Positions 39,728-48,271 of a DNA stretch of 64,000 nucleotides are shown one piece after another. Origin of the DNA: JAKFEW01 sp036675505 (GTDB lineage Bacteria; Cyanobacteriota; Sericytochromatia; S15B-MN24; JAQBPE01). Below the pieces are notes generated by a model. It was not told the origin of the DNA, made no database searches, and worked only from the letters and a program-made list of their open reading frames with translations. Every line of letters begins with the position of its first letter. The stretch's first letter is position 1. The position numbers and the translations under genes are program-made. The DNA lies in the NCBI GenBank assembly GCA_036675505.1, contig JAKFEW010000058.1, positions 73,291 through 137,290 of the forward strand, given 5' to 3'.

Positions 39728-41776
39728 TCAGGACGTCGCTTCAGCACCCTCACGGGCGCCGTCGCCGGTCGCATCGTCGTCTGCCTTGTCGTCCCCGCCC
39801 TCAGCCGGCGAGGCGTCCGGCGAATCGTCAGCGGCCTCAGACGGCACGACCACCGGCGCGGCCGAAGGTGCCGCGGAAGGCGCCGCGGAAGGCTGGGGCT
39901 CGGCGCCCGGCTTCTTCCTGCGCTCCGGCGGCGGCACGTCCTTCACGCCGAGCTTCCGGAGCTGCCTGTACGCCAGCCGATAGTTCGCGTCCGAGCGGTC
40001 GTAGTAATGGACGACGGCTTGCAAATCGGCAATCGCCTCGTCCTTGCGTCCCAGCTCGACAAACGCGCGGCCGCGAACCAGCTTGGAGCCCATGTTGAAG
40101 CCTTCGCGTTCGTACTTGTCGAACACGGCGATCACCGCCGGATAGTTCTTCTCCAGATACAGCTCGCGCATCTGGTCGAACACATGCTGCGCCTTGAAGC
40201 GATCCACCTCCGCGGCGTAGCCGAACAGCACGTCGACGCCGGTGGCGCGCTTGTCCTGCTTGTTGAGGCCCTCCGCCAGGAACGCGTAGTGGGCGGCGTG
40301 GTAAGCCGGGCACACGCTCCGATGGACGGCCGCGACCCCGACGCCGGCGGTCAGCGCCACGATGCCTACAGCGTAGGGAATGCGCCAACCCGGGGCGAGC
40401 GCGGCCGTTTCGGCCGCCGCGATGGCCTCATCGCGCCGGGTCGCCACGCCGAGCGTGACCACCAATACGATCGCGAGCGCCGTGAGCGGGATGTGGAACG
40501 GGAAGCCGAACAGCGCAGCGACGAGCAAGGCCGTCAGCCCCCACGTGAAGCCGAACCGCTCGAGCGGTGCGAGCGACTCGTTCCGCCGGACCTCGCGGAA
40601 CCAGGCCAGGAGCGCGCCGAGCATCAAGAGCAGGCCTACCAGGCCGAGTTCCACGGCGACCTGCAGCGGCTCGTTGTGCACCTGGATGAAGCGCGCGCGG
40701 CTGGATGAGCCGGGCAGCCCGTTCGGGTTGAGCTTGACCAGCTCATTCAGGCTCTCTTGCTTCCAAGCGCCGACCCCGTAGCCCTGGACCGGCCGGGCCT
40801 GCCAAAGGCTGGCGGCCGCCTTCCAGTTGACCAACCGCGATTCCACCGAGTCGTCGGCCATGAAATCGCGCGAAAGTTTGGCAGTGATGCGGCCGCTGGC
40901 GAGGCCCGCGAGCACCACCACCACCGCGGTGACGACCAGCATGGCCGCCCGCTTGCGCGGCTGCCCCCACCAGGTGCGCAGGTCGAAGATCTGCCAGGCT
41001 TTCGTCATGATGACGGCAACCAGGAGGCCGACCACGAGGCCCAGGAGGCCCGCGCGCGAACCGGCCGCCACCAACGTGAAGAGGCCGCCGGCCAGCGCCA
41101 GCCCGAACCAGATGCGGGTGGCCAGGCGCTCGCGGGTCGCGGTCCATACAGCGAGCACCGGCACCAGCAGCGTGAGGAACTCGGCCAGGTAGTTCGGGTT
41201 GCCCAGCGTCCCGCTCACGGTCGCCCGGTGAGCCTTCGGCCCAACCACCGAAATCCAGCCGTCGAGCAAGCCGCCGGGCGTCAGGTAGGGCTTGAGGCTC
41301 CGCAACGGCACGTGGAAGTGCTGCATCATCGCGAGGACGGCTTCCAGCCCCACCAGGGCGCCGATCAAGGCCACCACGTAGTTCCGGCGCTTGAGATCAC
41401 CCTCGAGCCAACCGAGCAGGCTCTGCCCGGCGAGCAAATAGGCGATCACCGAGGCGCCATAGGCCCAATGCGTGCTCGGGCGCGCCGTCCAGAGCGACGA
41501 CAGCAGGAGCCAGGCCACGAAAACGATCATCAGCCGGCGGAAGAGCGAGCCCTCGCCGCCGCCCAGGAAACTGCGTCCCTCGAGCGACCGCGCCGCGCCG
41601 ATCGCGGCGACGACCGCCCAGGCGGCCACCACGATGAAGAACTCGGTGCCGACCTTCACGCTCTCCTGGAGGAGGTGTGGAATGACGAAGACGGGGCCGA
41701 GGATGAGGAGCGCCGTCAGGAGATAGACGGCACGATTGAGCCACTGCGCGGCGGTCTCTCGCATGGTGCTGGTCAC
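39728..41776 (-). CDS. O-antigen ligase / O-oligosaccharyltransferase family protein (Wzy_C)
   Basis: 682 aa. About 12 transmembrane helices in the first ~480 residues, with the Wzy_C signature FIQVHNEPLQVAVELGLVG carrying the His of the HNxxL motif in the large periplasmic loop. A C-terminal ~200-residue soluble domain is TPR-like (YDRSDANYRLAYRQLRKL) and ends in a low-complexity Pro/Ala/Ser tail. The family transfers lipid-linked glycans to lipid A, protein or another glycan. GTG start overlaps the upstream TPR gene stop by 4 bp. It is the last gene of an operon whose other members are lipoproteins with Ser/Thr/Ala/Pro-rich linkers, which points to protein O-glycosylation. Confidence 0.88.
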   Translation of the reverse strand: MTSTMRETAAQWLNRAVYLLTALLILGPVFVIPHLLQESVKVGTEFFIVVAAWAVVAAIGAARSLEGRSFLGGGEGSLFRRLMIVFVAWLLLSSLWTARPSTHWAYGASVIAYLLAGQSLLGWLEGDLKRRNYVVALIGALVGLEAVLAMMQHFHVPLRSLKPYLTPGGLLDGWISVVGPKAHRATVSGTLGNPNYLAEFLTLLVPVLAVWTATRERLATRIWFGLALAGGLFTLVAAGSRAGLLGLVVGLLVAVIMTKAWQIFDLRTWWGQPRKRAAMLVVTAVVVVLAGLASGRITAKLSRDFMADDSVESRLVNWKAAASLWQARPVQGYGVGAWKQESLNELVKLNPNGLPGSSSRARFIQVHNEPLQVAVELGLVGLLLMLGALLAWFREVRRNESLAPLERFGFTWGLTALLVAALFGFPFHIPLTALAIVLVVTLGVATRRDEAIAAAETAALAPGWRIPYAVGIVALTAGVGVAAVHRSVCPAYHAAHYAFLAEGLNKQDKRATGVDVLFGYAAEVDRFKAQHVFDQMRELYLEKNYPAVIAVFDKYEREGFNMGSKLVRGRAFVELGRKDEAIADLQAVVHYYDRSDANYRLAYRQLRKLGVKDVPPPERRKKPGAEPQPSAAPSAAPSAAPVVVPSEAADDSPDASPAEGGDDKADDDATGDGAREGAEATS

Positions 41777-42384
41777 TTCGATTTCTTCGGGCTGGGGCTG
41801 GCGGACGGCGAGCTTTGCGGAACGTCGCCGAGCTGTTCGTTCAACTGCTTCAACCGCTTCTCGGCGTGCTTGCGGCGCGGCGAGCGCTGGGGCAGCATCG
41901 CCAGGTATTCCTTGACGTACACGCGGGCCTGCGGGTAGTGCATCCGCGAGATCTCGACTTCGGCGAGGTTGTTGATGAACCGCGGGTCCTGCGGGTGCGC
42001 CTTGCGGAGCTCCTGGTAGATCGCCACGGCGTCGTTGTAGCGCTTGGCTTTCTGGTACGCCACCGCCAGCGCGAGCTTGATCTCGACGTTGTCGGGTTCC
42101 TTGGCGAGCGCGATTTTCAGGCGCTTCTCGGCCTCGTCGAAGCGCTTGGTCTGGTAGGCCGCCACGCCGACTGCGAAGTTCGCGCGCGCGTTGTCGGGGT
42201 CCTCACGCAGCACGTCGCCGAAGACGCGGCCCGCGCGATCGTCCATCTTCAGCTTCCAGAGCGCGATTCCCGCTTCGGCCCTGACCTCGAGGGGAGGGGG
42301 CGGCGGCGCGGGGACCCGCAGGAGCAAGCCGCCGAATACGACCAGGAAAAGCGGGGACGCGAGGACGAGGAGGCGCGGGTGCAT
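41773..42384 (-). CDS. Membrane-anchored TPR protein
   Basis: 203 aa. One N-terminal hydrophobic anchor (LVLASPLFLVVFGGLLL) is followed by about four TPR units (AGRVFGDVLREDPDNARANF, AEKRLKIALAKEPDNVEIKL) and a Ser/Pro/Lys tail. Likely periplasmic adaptor for the ligase, with which it overlaps by 4 bp; TPR partners of Wzy_C ligases are often fused or adjacent. The gap to the upstream propeller gene is only 7 bp. Confidence 0.82.
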   Translation of the reverse strand: MHPRLLVLASPLFLVVFGGLLLRVPAPPPPPLEVRAEAGIALWKLKMDDRAGRVFGDVLREDPDNARANFAVGVAAYQTKRFDEAEKRLKIALAKEPDNVEIKLALAVAYQKAKRYNDAVAIYQELRKAHPQDPRFINNLAEVEISRMHYPQARVYVKEYLAMLPQRSPRRKHAEKRLKQLNEQLGDVPQSSPSASPSPKKSK

Positions 42385-42391
42385 GAATCCG

Positions 42392-43561
42392 TCAATCGAA
42401 AGTGAAGATGCCGGTGGTGGTCTGGAGGTCGGCGGCGATCGCGCTGCCGGCGAGGATGACGCGGTTCTCGGCGTCGAAGGTGAGGCCGTCGACCGAGAAG
42501 ATCTTCTCGCCGCTGGCGAGCGTGAGGTCCGTCTCGCCGGCCGCCTCGCCGGAAGGCGCGTACCGGCGGAGCTTGGCCGGCTCTGCGCCTGTACTCTCCG
42601 TCACGAGCAAGAGGTTGCCCGCCGGATCGGTCCAGACGTGGTCCGGGATCCGCGGCAACGGGATCGGCAGGTCGGCGAGCTGCTGATCCTTCGTGAGGCG
42701 CTTCACGCCGAGCGTCGTGGTGGTCGAGCCCACGAGGTATAGCACGCCGCCGGGCGCGAGCGCCATATGCTTCGTGGGTTCGAAGGGGTCCCGGATCCGG
42801 AAGTTCGCCTCGGGCGGCTCGTCTTCCTCGGCGCGTATATACAGGATCTCGCGATCCCGCGTATCGCCTTCCAGCGCGTCCGGATCGAGCCGGATGACGC
42901 CCAGCGTGAAGACGTCGCCATCGGCGCCCAGCGCGGCGAGCCCCGCCCGCTCGAGCCCGGTGCTCGGCAGCCGCGTGGCGTCCAGCACCGTGGCGGTATA
43001 GAGGCGCCGCAGCGAGAAATCCTCGTCCTCGAGGTAGGTGAACGCCGGCACGCCGGCCAGATCGAAGGCGAGGCCGTCGACCGCCTCCGGCGCCTCTTCG
43101 GAGGCTTTGTGCAGGTCGACCGCCGCCTCGAAGGTGCCGTCCCGGTTGAACCGCCGCAGCAGGTAGCGGCGATCCGTGGCGTCGTCGTCCGTCGCGTCGA
43201 TCACGTAGATCTGGTTGCGGCCGACGTCGAAATGAAGGCCGCCGATGTTGTTGAAGTCGTACTTGCGGAGCAGCTTGCCCTTTGTCAGATCCAGCGTACC
43301 TGCAGGCGCCGGCGTGGCGGCGGCCGGTGAGGCCGAAGCGGACGCCACGGCGCTCGGCGCCACGCTCGGCGCAGGCGTCGCCGCGGTTGGCGCCGAAGGG
43401 CTCGCCGTGGGCCCCGGCGCGGCAAACGCCGACGCAGTGGGCGCGGTCGGGCTCGCTGCGGGTGAAGGCGACGGCGTCACCACTACAGGAACCGAGGGTG
43501 AGCAGGCCGTCGCGCCTACCGCCAGGGCGAGGACCGCGAGGGGGAGACGGAAATTATGCAT
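42392..43561 (-). CDS. Beta-propeller-like lipoprotein
   Basis: 389 aa. Lipobox VGATAC, then a ~70-residue linker of Pro/Ala/Ser/Thr (VTPSPSPAASPTAPTAS and on), then a domain of repeated strands that look like NHL or SMP-30-type blades (GGLHFDVGRNQIYVIDATD, VDGLAFDLAGVPAFTYLED, MALAPGGVLYLVGSTTTT, VWTDPAGNLLLVTES, VDGLTFDAENRVILAGS). No catalytic motif seen. It lies 3 bp downstream of a Big_5 lipoprotein gene and 7 bp upstream of the TPR gene, clearly in an operon. Confidence 0.78.
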   Translation of the reverse strand: MHNFRLPLAVLALAVGATACSPSVPVVVTPSPSPAASPTAPTASAFAAPGPTASPSAPTAATPAPSVAPSAVASASASPAAATPAPAGTLDLTKGKLLRKYDFNNIGGLHFDVGRNQIYVIDATDDDATDRRYLLRRFNRDGTFEAAVDLHKASEEAPEAVDGLAFDLAGVPAFTYLEDEDFSLRRLYTATVLDATRLPSTGLERAGLAALGADGDVFTLGVIRLDPDALEGDTRDREILYIRAEEDEPPEANFRIRDPFEPTKHMALAPGGVLYLVGSTTTTLGVKRLTKDQQLADLPIPLPRIPDHVWTDPAGNLLLVTESTGAEPAKLRRYAPSGEAAGETDLTLASGEKIFSVDGLTFDAENRVILAGSAIAADLQTTTGIFTFD

Positions 43562-43564
43562 CGC

Positions 43565-45004
43565 TCAACCCCCGACGATCCGACCGCCGAGGCGGTTGCG
43601 TTTGGGGTCCGGCGGGTTGCCGACCGGGTCCTGGGCATCGGGGGTGAGGGTCACTTCCACGAACTCGAATTCCTCGAAGTAGTTGAGCGGGTAGTGAAGG
43701 TACACGATGCGCGGATCGAGGTAATCCACTTCGACCTTGCGGGCCCTCAGCCCTTCGCTGACCGGCTCGAGGTTCTTGCCGTCCACGTTGCGGGTCACGT
43801 TCAGAATCACGAACGGCCGGTCCTTGTCGAGCCTGGTCCACTCGGTTTCTTTGCGGTCCTGCGCCACGCTCATCGGCTCGCTGAAGGTCAGCGTGAGGAC
43901 GTCCGCGTCCCCATCCTCGAACTCCTCGTTGACGTTGAGTTCCACGCGCTCGAGCGCCGGCGGCGTCTCATCGCGCCCGGCCTTGAAGGTGAAGGCCCCG
44001 TCATGCGACAGGCGCCAGCGGCGATCCTGGACGTAGTAACCGAAGTCCTCATCGGTCAGCATCTCGGCCGCCGGCGGGAAGATGTTCGGCCGCCTGAACG
44101 CGAACTCCGCGCGGCCACGCCCGAGCGCGTTGCCATCCTTGTCCTCGACGCCCATGTCGGTCCACTCGAACTCGCGGGTGATCGGATCCTGGGTATCCAG
44201 GATCCGCTGGATGAGCTTCACCGAGTAGGTGGTGTCGGTCGCGCCGCTCGCGAGGTAGGGACCGTCGTACTGGAATGTGTAGACCTGGCCATCCGCCGAC
44301 CACTTCGAGGTCGTGCGCAAGCGCGCGTCGCCCGAGGGGCCTGTGCGCAGGAACTCGGTGTCCTGGCCGGCGCGCAGCGCGAAGATCTCGTCGAAGTTCT
44401 CCTGCGAGTCTTTCGGCAGCGGCTCGCTCAGGTGGACCCGCAAGGTCAGAGGCCCGCCGGGCCCCGCCTCCTCGACTTCGACGTGGTCGATCTCGGGCGT
44501 GTCGGCCAGCCAGAACGGGTTGGCCTGGTCGCCGATCGAAGGCCCGAAGTTGAGGACCATGTTCGCCTGGACCTTCACGGCCTGGCTGCGGTTCGTGTGG
44601 CCGGGCTTGGTGGTCGTGATCGTGTAGTCGCCCGGCGCCAGGTCGAGGAAGTAACTGCCGTCCTTGTCGGTCTGCGCGGTCGTGACGACGGTCTCGCCGC
44701 GCTTCGCGGTGACCGGCACGCCGGGCATGAGATCGCGGTCGATGTTTGCCACGAGCCCGGACACGCGAAAGAGACTCGGCGCGACGGAGGCTCCGGGCGC
44801 GGGACTCCCGGTAGCGGGGGTCGCGGAAGCGCCGGGGACAGGTGCGATCGAGGCGGCCGGCGCGGCCGTAGGCGCCGCGCTCCCGGTCACCGTGCCCGAA
44901 GGCGTCGGACCGGTGGGGGCGCCGCTTGGCGCGCAACCGGCCGCAACCACCATCAACGTCGCCGCGAGCCCGATCGGGCGGGCCATCATCGCACGAACAG
45001 CCAT
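43565..45004 (-). CDS. Big_5/carboxypeptidase-regulatory lipoprotein (array copy 1)
   Basis: 479 aa. Lipobox VVAAGC; Pro/Ala/Ser/Thr/Gly linker (~25-75); a regulatory-like sandwich domain (VSGLVANIDRDLMPGVPVTA, LDLAPGDYTITTTKPGH); then Ig-like Big_5 domains (LTLRVHLSEPLPKDSQENFD, DVLTLTFSEPMSVAQDRKE). This copy is the most divergent of the five: its "PEI" landmark reads LADTPEID where others have F[ILV]S[DN][YH]PE[IV]. The ATG overlaps the upstream gene's TGA by 1 nt (TGATG), implying coupled translation. Confidence 0.82.
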   Translation of the reverse strand: MAVRAMMARPIGLAATLMVVAAGCAPSGAPTGPTPSGTVTGSAAPTAAPAASIAPVPGASATPATGSPAPGASVAPSLFRVSGLVANIDRDLMPGVPVTAKRGETVVTTAQTDKDGSYFLDLAPGDYTITTTKPGHTNRSQAVKVQANMVLNFGPSIGDQANPFWLADTPEIDHVEVEEAGPGGPLTLRVHLSEPLPKDSQENFDEIFALRAGQDTEFLRTGPSGDARLRTTSKWSADGQVYTFQYDGPYLASGATDTTYSVKLIQRILDTQDPITREFEWTDMGVEDKDGNALGRGRAEFAFRRPNIFPPAAEMLTDEDFGYYVQDRRWRLSHDGAFTFKAGRDETPPALERVELNVNEEFEDGDADVLTLTFSEPMSVAQDRKETEWTRLDKDRPFVILNVTRNVDGKNLEPVSEGLRARKVEVDYLDPRIVYLHYPLNYFEEFEFVEVTLTPDAQDPVGNPPDPKRNRLGGRIVGG

Positions 45005-46473
45005 CAGAGCTCCCCTTCGAATTTGATACCTTCGCCGCCGACCGCGATGCCGTGGATGTCCTCGACCTTCGGATCGATGAACAGCTTGAAGCGCTGCTGG
45101 TCCTCGAAGCTGCCCGAGGAATCGTGCAGAATCAGCGTGAAGGGGTCATTCTCGTCGAACTCCACGCTGGAAGCGGAACCACCCGTCTTCGCCGGGTCGG
45201 CCTCCTCGAAATCTTCGCGCTCCGTCCGCTCGGTCACCCGGCCATAGACGAGGTGGTAGTTGGACCCCCTGACGGTCTCGGCCGAGATGGCGCCCTCCGG
45301 GAAGCCGAAGACGGGCTTGTCGAAGGTGAGCACGATCAAATCGTCGTCACCCGCATTACCGGGGAGCGGCTGGACCTTCACCAGCCGAGGAGGCTGTGGG
45401 TCGCGCCTGGGCTCGAAGCGGACCGAGGTCATGTGAGTCGTGCCCCACAAGACGTCCGCCGACGGCGCAGTCGTAGGCACTGGCTCGTCGATGACCAGGC
45501 GCCCGAAAGGCGCGACGCGGGTGGTGCGCTTCGAGCCCGAGCCGTCGACGGTCAACGCCACGACGTCGAAGCCGAGTCGCTTGCCCGACACGCCCTTCGG
45601 CCAGTCCTCGATGTCGGCGGTCGGGTCGAACTCCACCGACAGCGCCGCGCCCGCCGTCCGGACCACCAGCGGCAGCGCGAAGGCCACCTCGCACTTCTTG
45701 CCGTCGTCCGACCACGTGAAGCGCAGCCGCGCGCGGCCCAGCGCCGTCCGGTTGGTGATGGTCGCGGTCACGTCGCTGGCGGCCGGCACCACGACACGCA
45801 CGAGATCCTCGAACTTGCCCTGCTGATCATCTTGAATCGCGTCGGAAAAGTGGAATGTGAACGAGAAGGGGTCGACATCGACGTCCTTGGCGAGGTTGGC
45901 GGGCTCCGTGCGGAAAATCTCGGGGTAGTCTGTCAGGAAGTACCAGAAGCCGGGCCCGTCAGGCCCGCCGAAATCCACGCGGTTCGGCGCCTCGTCCACG
46001 AACGGAATGGGCTTGCGCACCTTGATCGTGCGGCTCCGCGAGGAAAAGCCGGGAGCCGAGGCGGTGATCGTGAGCGTCGTGCCGACTGGCACGTCCCGCA
46101 TGGCGTAAGCGCCGCCGGCCGCGTCGATCGTGCGATCGAAGGCCGGGTCGTCGGCGTCGATCACGACCTCGGCGCGCTCGACCATTCCGCCCCGATCGTT
46201 GAAGATCGAGCCGAGTACGACCTCGCGGGAGGCCGGCGGGGTGGCGGTCGGCGCGGGTGTGGTGCCAGGCGACTCGCCGGGTGACGGACTCATCGGTGCT
46301 GCGGTGCCGGCCGGCGAAGCCGCGGCGGCCGACGATGGCGCTGCCGTCGGCCCGGCCGACGCAGCGGCTGAAGCTGAGGCTGCCGGAGACGCCGAAGGGC
46401 CGCTCGGCGGTGCCGCCTGGCACGCGACGATCAGGCAGGCGACGGCTCCGAGGGACCAGTGACGAGGGGTCAT
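45004..46473 (-). CDS. Big_5/carboxypeptidase-regulatory lipoprotein (array copy 2)
   Basis: 489 aa. Lipobox ACLIVAC; a linker of about 70 residues made almost only of Ala, Ser, Pro, Thr and Gly; a regulatory-like domain (VVLGSIFNDRGGMVERAEVV, TTLTITASAPGFSSRSRTI); then Big_5-type domains (FLTDYPEIFRTEPANLAKDV, DDDLIVLTFDKPVFGFP). The final ~80 residues include NDPFTLILHDSSGSFEDQQR. Middle gene of the operon with 12 bp to the next upstream copy and a 1-nt overlap downstream. Confidence 0.82.
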   Translation of the reverse strand: MTPRHWSLGAVACLIVACQAAPPSGPSASPAASASAAASAGPTAAPSSAAAASPAGTAAPMSPSPGESPGTTPAPTATPPASREVVLGSIFNDRGGMVERAEVVIDADDPAFDRTIDAAGGAYAMRDVPVGTTLTITASAPGFSSRSRTIKVRKPIPFVDEAPNRVDFGGPDGPGFWYFLTDYPEIFRTEPANLAKDVDVDPFSFTFHFSDAIQDDQQGKFEDLVRVVVPAASDVTATITNRTALGRARLRFTWSDDGKKCEVAFALPLVVRTAGAALSVEFDPTADIEDWPKGVSGKRLGFDVVALTVDGSGSKRTTRVAPFGRLVIDEPVPTTAPSADVLWGTTHMTSVRFEPRRDPQPPRLVKVQPLPGNAGDDDLIVLTFDKPVFGFPEGAISAETVRGSNYHLVYGRVTERTEREDFEEADPAKTGGSASSVEFDENDPFTLILHDSSGSFEDQQRFKLFIDPKVEDIHGIAVGGEGIKFEGEL

Positions 46474-46486
46474 GGGGCGGGTCTTT

Positions 46487-48211
46487 CTATTGGATCTGTC
46501 CGGTCATCGCCTTGCCGGACTCCGCGATGACGTTGTCGGCCGGATCGGCCACGACGTTGGCTTCGGCGTTATCGCGGTCTGCGTCCGAGCCCGCCAGCAC
46601 CTTGATGAAATCCGCGTCGAGCGGGAACGAGCCCGGCGGCAGCGCGAGGATCACCACCTTGGGATTTCTGACACTGAGACTCACCTTGAAGTTCCCGGCC
46701 TCGGCGCGATCGGATGCGACGCGGATGCCGACGGCCCCGTCGAACGCGTCGCGGACGTCCTCGCCGTCGGCCCCGGTCGACACCTCGTCGGCCGAGCCGT
46801 CGTCGAGGTCGCGCGCGTCGAGCTCCTTCTCCGTCGCGGCCGCGGAGAGGACGTAGTTGTCGAGGCTGAGCAGCCCGCGGCTGGTGATGCGCGGATAGGC
46901 CACCATCGGCTCCGAGAAGGTCAGCTCGATGCGATCGACGCCGTCGCCCTCGTCGTCCACGAAATTGCGTCGCGCCACGACCGAGACGAGCTTCGGCGCC
47001 TCGGTGTCCTCCTCGACGCTGAAGCGCGTGAAGCTCAGGTGGGTGTCGGCCCAGCGCTCTTCCTCGTCGTCGAAGCCCTCGGTCAGGTTGACCGCGGGCT
47101 CGGCGATCGCGTTGTAGATGATGTCGCCCTCGGTGGTCTCGCCGAACTCGCCGTCCTTGTTCATGCCGAACGCGTTGTTGTCGGCGTCGACGATCGGATC
47201 GTCGTCGCGCTGGCGCAGGATGAAGGCATACTCGCCCTCGTCGTTGCGGTCGGTCTTGACCGGGGCTTCGAGCGTGAAGGTCGCGGTCAGGCCCGCCTCG
47301 TCCCACATGAAGTTGGCGGTCTCGGCACCGTCCAGGAAGCCGGCGTTCTGGCGATATGCGTAGGGATAGGTGATCGCGGCGTCCGTCGCGTCGTCGTCCG
47401 GATCCGCGATACGCAGGCCCTCGAGTTCTTCGTCGTCTTCCACGAGGTCCGGGATCGCCATGTCCTCGCCGATCGCCTCATCGTTGTTCGGCACGATCAG
47501 GAAGGCCGCGGACAGCCGCCGGCGGTTCTCGGAATCGAGCGGCTCGCTCATGGTCAGCTTGAAAGACATCCGATCGCGCGAGCCCGACGAATCCTTGTCC
47601 GTCGGCTCGACGCGCGCGATTTCGGGATGATCGGAGAGGAAGTGACTGATGCCGCGCGAATCGCCCAGCACGACCTTGCCACCGAAGTTGAAGACGTTCG
47701 TGGACTCGAAACGCTGATCGTAAGGCCGGACCACGCCGACCTGCGTGCGCGACGTCCAGCCGGGCCGCGTGGCTGTCACCGAGACCTGGGTGTTCAGCGG
47801 CACGCCGTTCAGGACATAGGCCCCCGACGAGGTCTTGGCGCTGCCATCGAACGGCCGGGTCGCATCCAGCGACTTCACCGTCACGGTGGTGCCGTCCGGC
47901 ACCAGCTCCGTCGCCGCGTCGTAGACCGAGCCGCGCAGGATGCCCGTCTCGTAGGTCGCGGGCGGCGTGGCCGTGGCGGAGGCCGCGGGGGTCGGTGAAC
48001 CTGCCGGCGCCGTCGAGGGCACCCCCGATGCACCCGGCGAGGCCACGCCCGGCGAGACCGGCGCAGCCGAGCCAGGCGCCGCCGTGGCGCCGGTGGGAGG
48101 CGCGGACGGCAAGGCCGTGGGCGTCGGAACGGCCGCAGGCGGCGCGCATGAGGCCACGGCGAACGCGGCGGCGATCAAGACCCAGGAAACATGCTTGCTG
48201 CGGATGACCAT
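46487..48211 (-). CDS. Big_5/carboxypeptidase-regulatory lipoprotein (array copy 3)
   Basis: 574 aa. Lipobox AFAVASC; Pro/Ala/Thr/Gly/Ser linker (~22-85); regulatory-like domain (GILRGSVYDAATELVPDGTT, VTATRPGWTSRTQVGVV); Big_5 domains rich in Asp/Glu (FLSDHPEIARVEP, MSFKLTMSEPLDSENRR, RIELTFSEPMVAYP). AGGAG is well placed before ATG 48211. As a terminator lies immediately upstream (48241-48266), this is probably the first gene of the six-gene operon ending with the Wzy_C ligase. Confidence 0.84.
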   Translation of the reverse strand: MVIRSKHVSWVLIAAAFAVASCAPPAAVPTPTALPSAPPTGATAAPGSAAPVSPGVASPGASGVPSTAPAGSPTPAASATATPPATYETGILRGSVYDAATELVPDGTTVTVKSLDATRPFDGSAKTSSGAYVLNGVPLNTQVSVTATRPGWTSRTQVGVVRPYDQRFESTNVFNFGGKVVLGDSRGISHFLSDHPEIARVEPTDKDSSGSRDRMSFKLTMSEPLDSENRRRLSAAFLIVPNNDEAIGEDMAIPDLVEDDEELEGLRIADPDDDATDAAITYPYAYRQNAGFLDGAETANFMWDEAGLTATFTLEAPVKTDRNDEGEYAFILRQRDDDPIVDADNNAFGMNKDGEFGETTEGDIIYNAIAEPAVNLTEGFDDEEERWADTHLSFTRFSVEEDTEAPKLVSVVARRNFVDDEGDGVDRIELTFSEPMVAYPRITSRGLLSLDNYVLSAAATEKELDARDLDDGSADEVSTGADGEDVRDAFDGAVGIRVASDRAEAGNFKVSLSVRNPKVVILALPPGSFPLDADFIKVLAGSDADRDNAEANVVADPADNVIAESGKAMTGQIQ

Positions 48212-48240
48212 GGTTCTACTCCTGACCGTAAAAGGCGAGA

Positions 48241-48266
48241 GAGCCGGCAGGTGTCCCTGCCGGCTC
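48241..48266 (-). terminator. Rho-independent terminator after array copy 4
   Basis: GAGCCGGCAGG and CCTGCCGGCTC (11 bp, perfect) around a 4-nt loop, 6 nt past the stop at 48272; on the minus strand it is followed within about 10 nt by TTTTA. It separates copy 4 from the operon that starts at 48211. Confidence 0.75.
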
Positions 48267-48271
48267 GCCGA

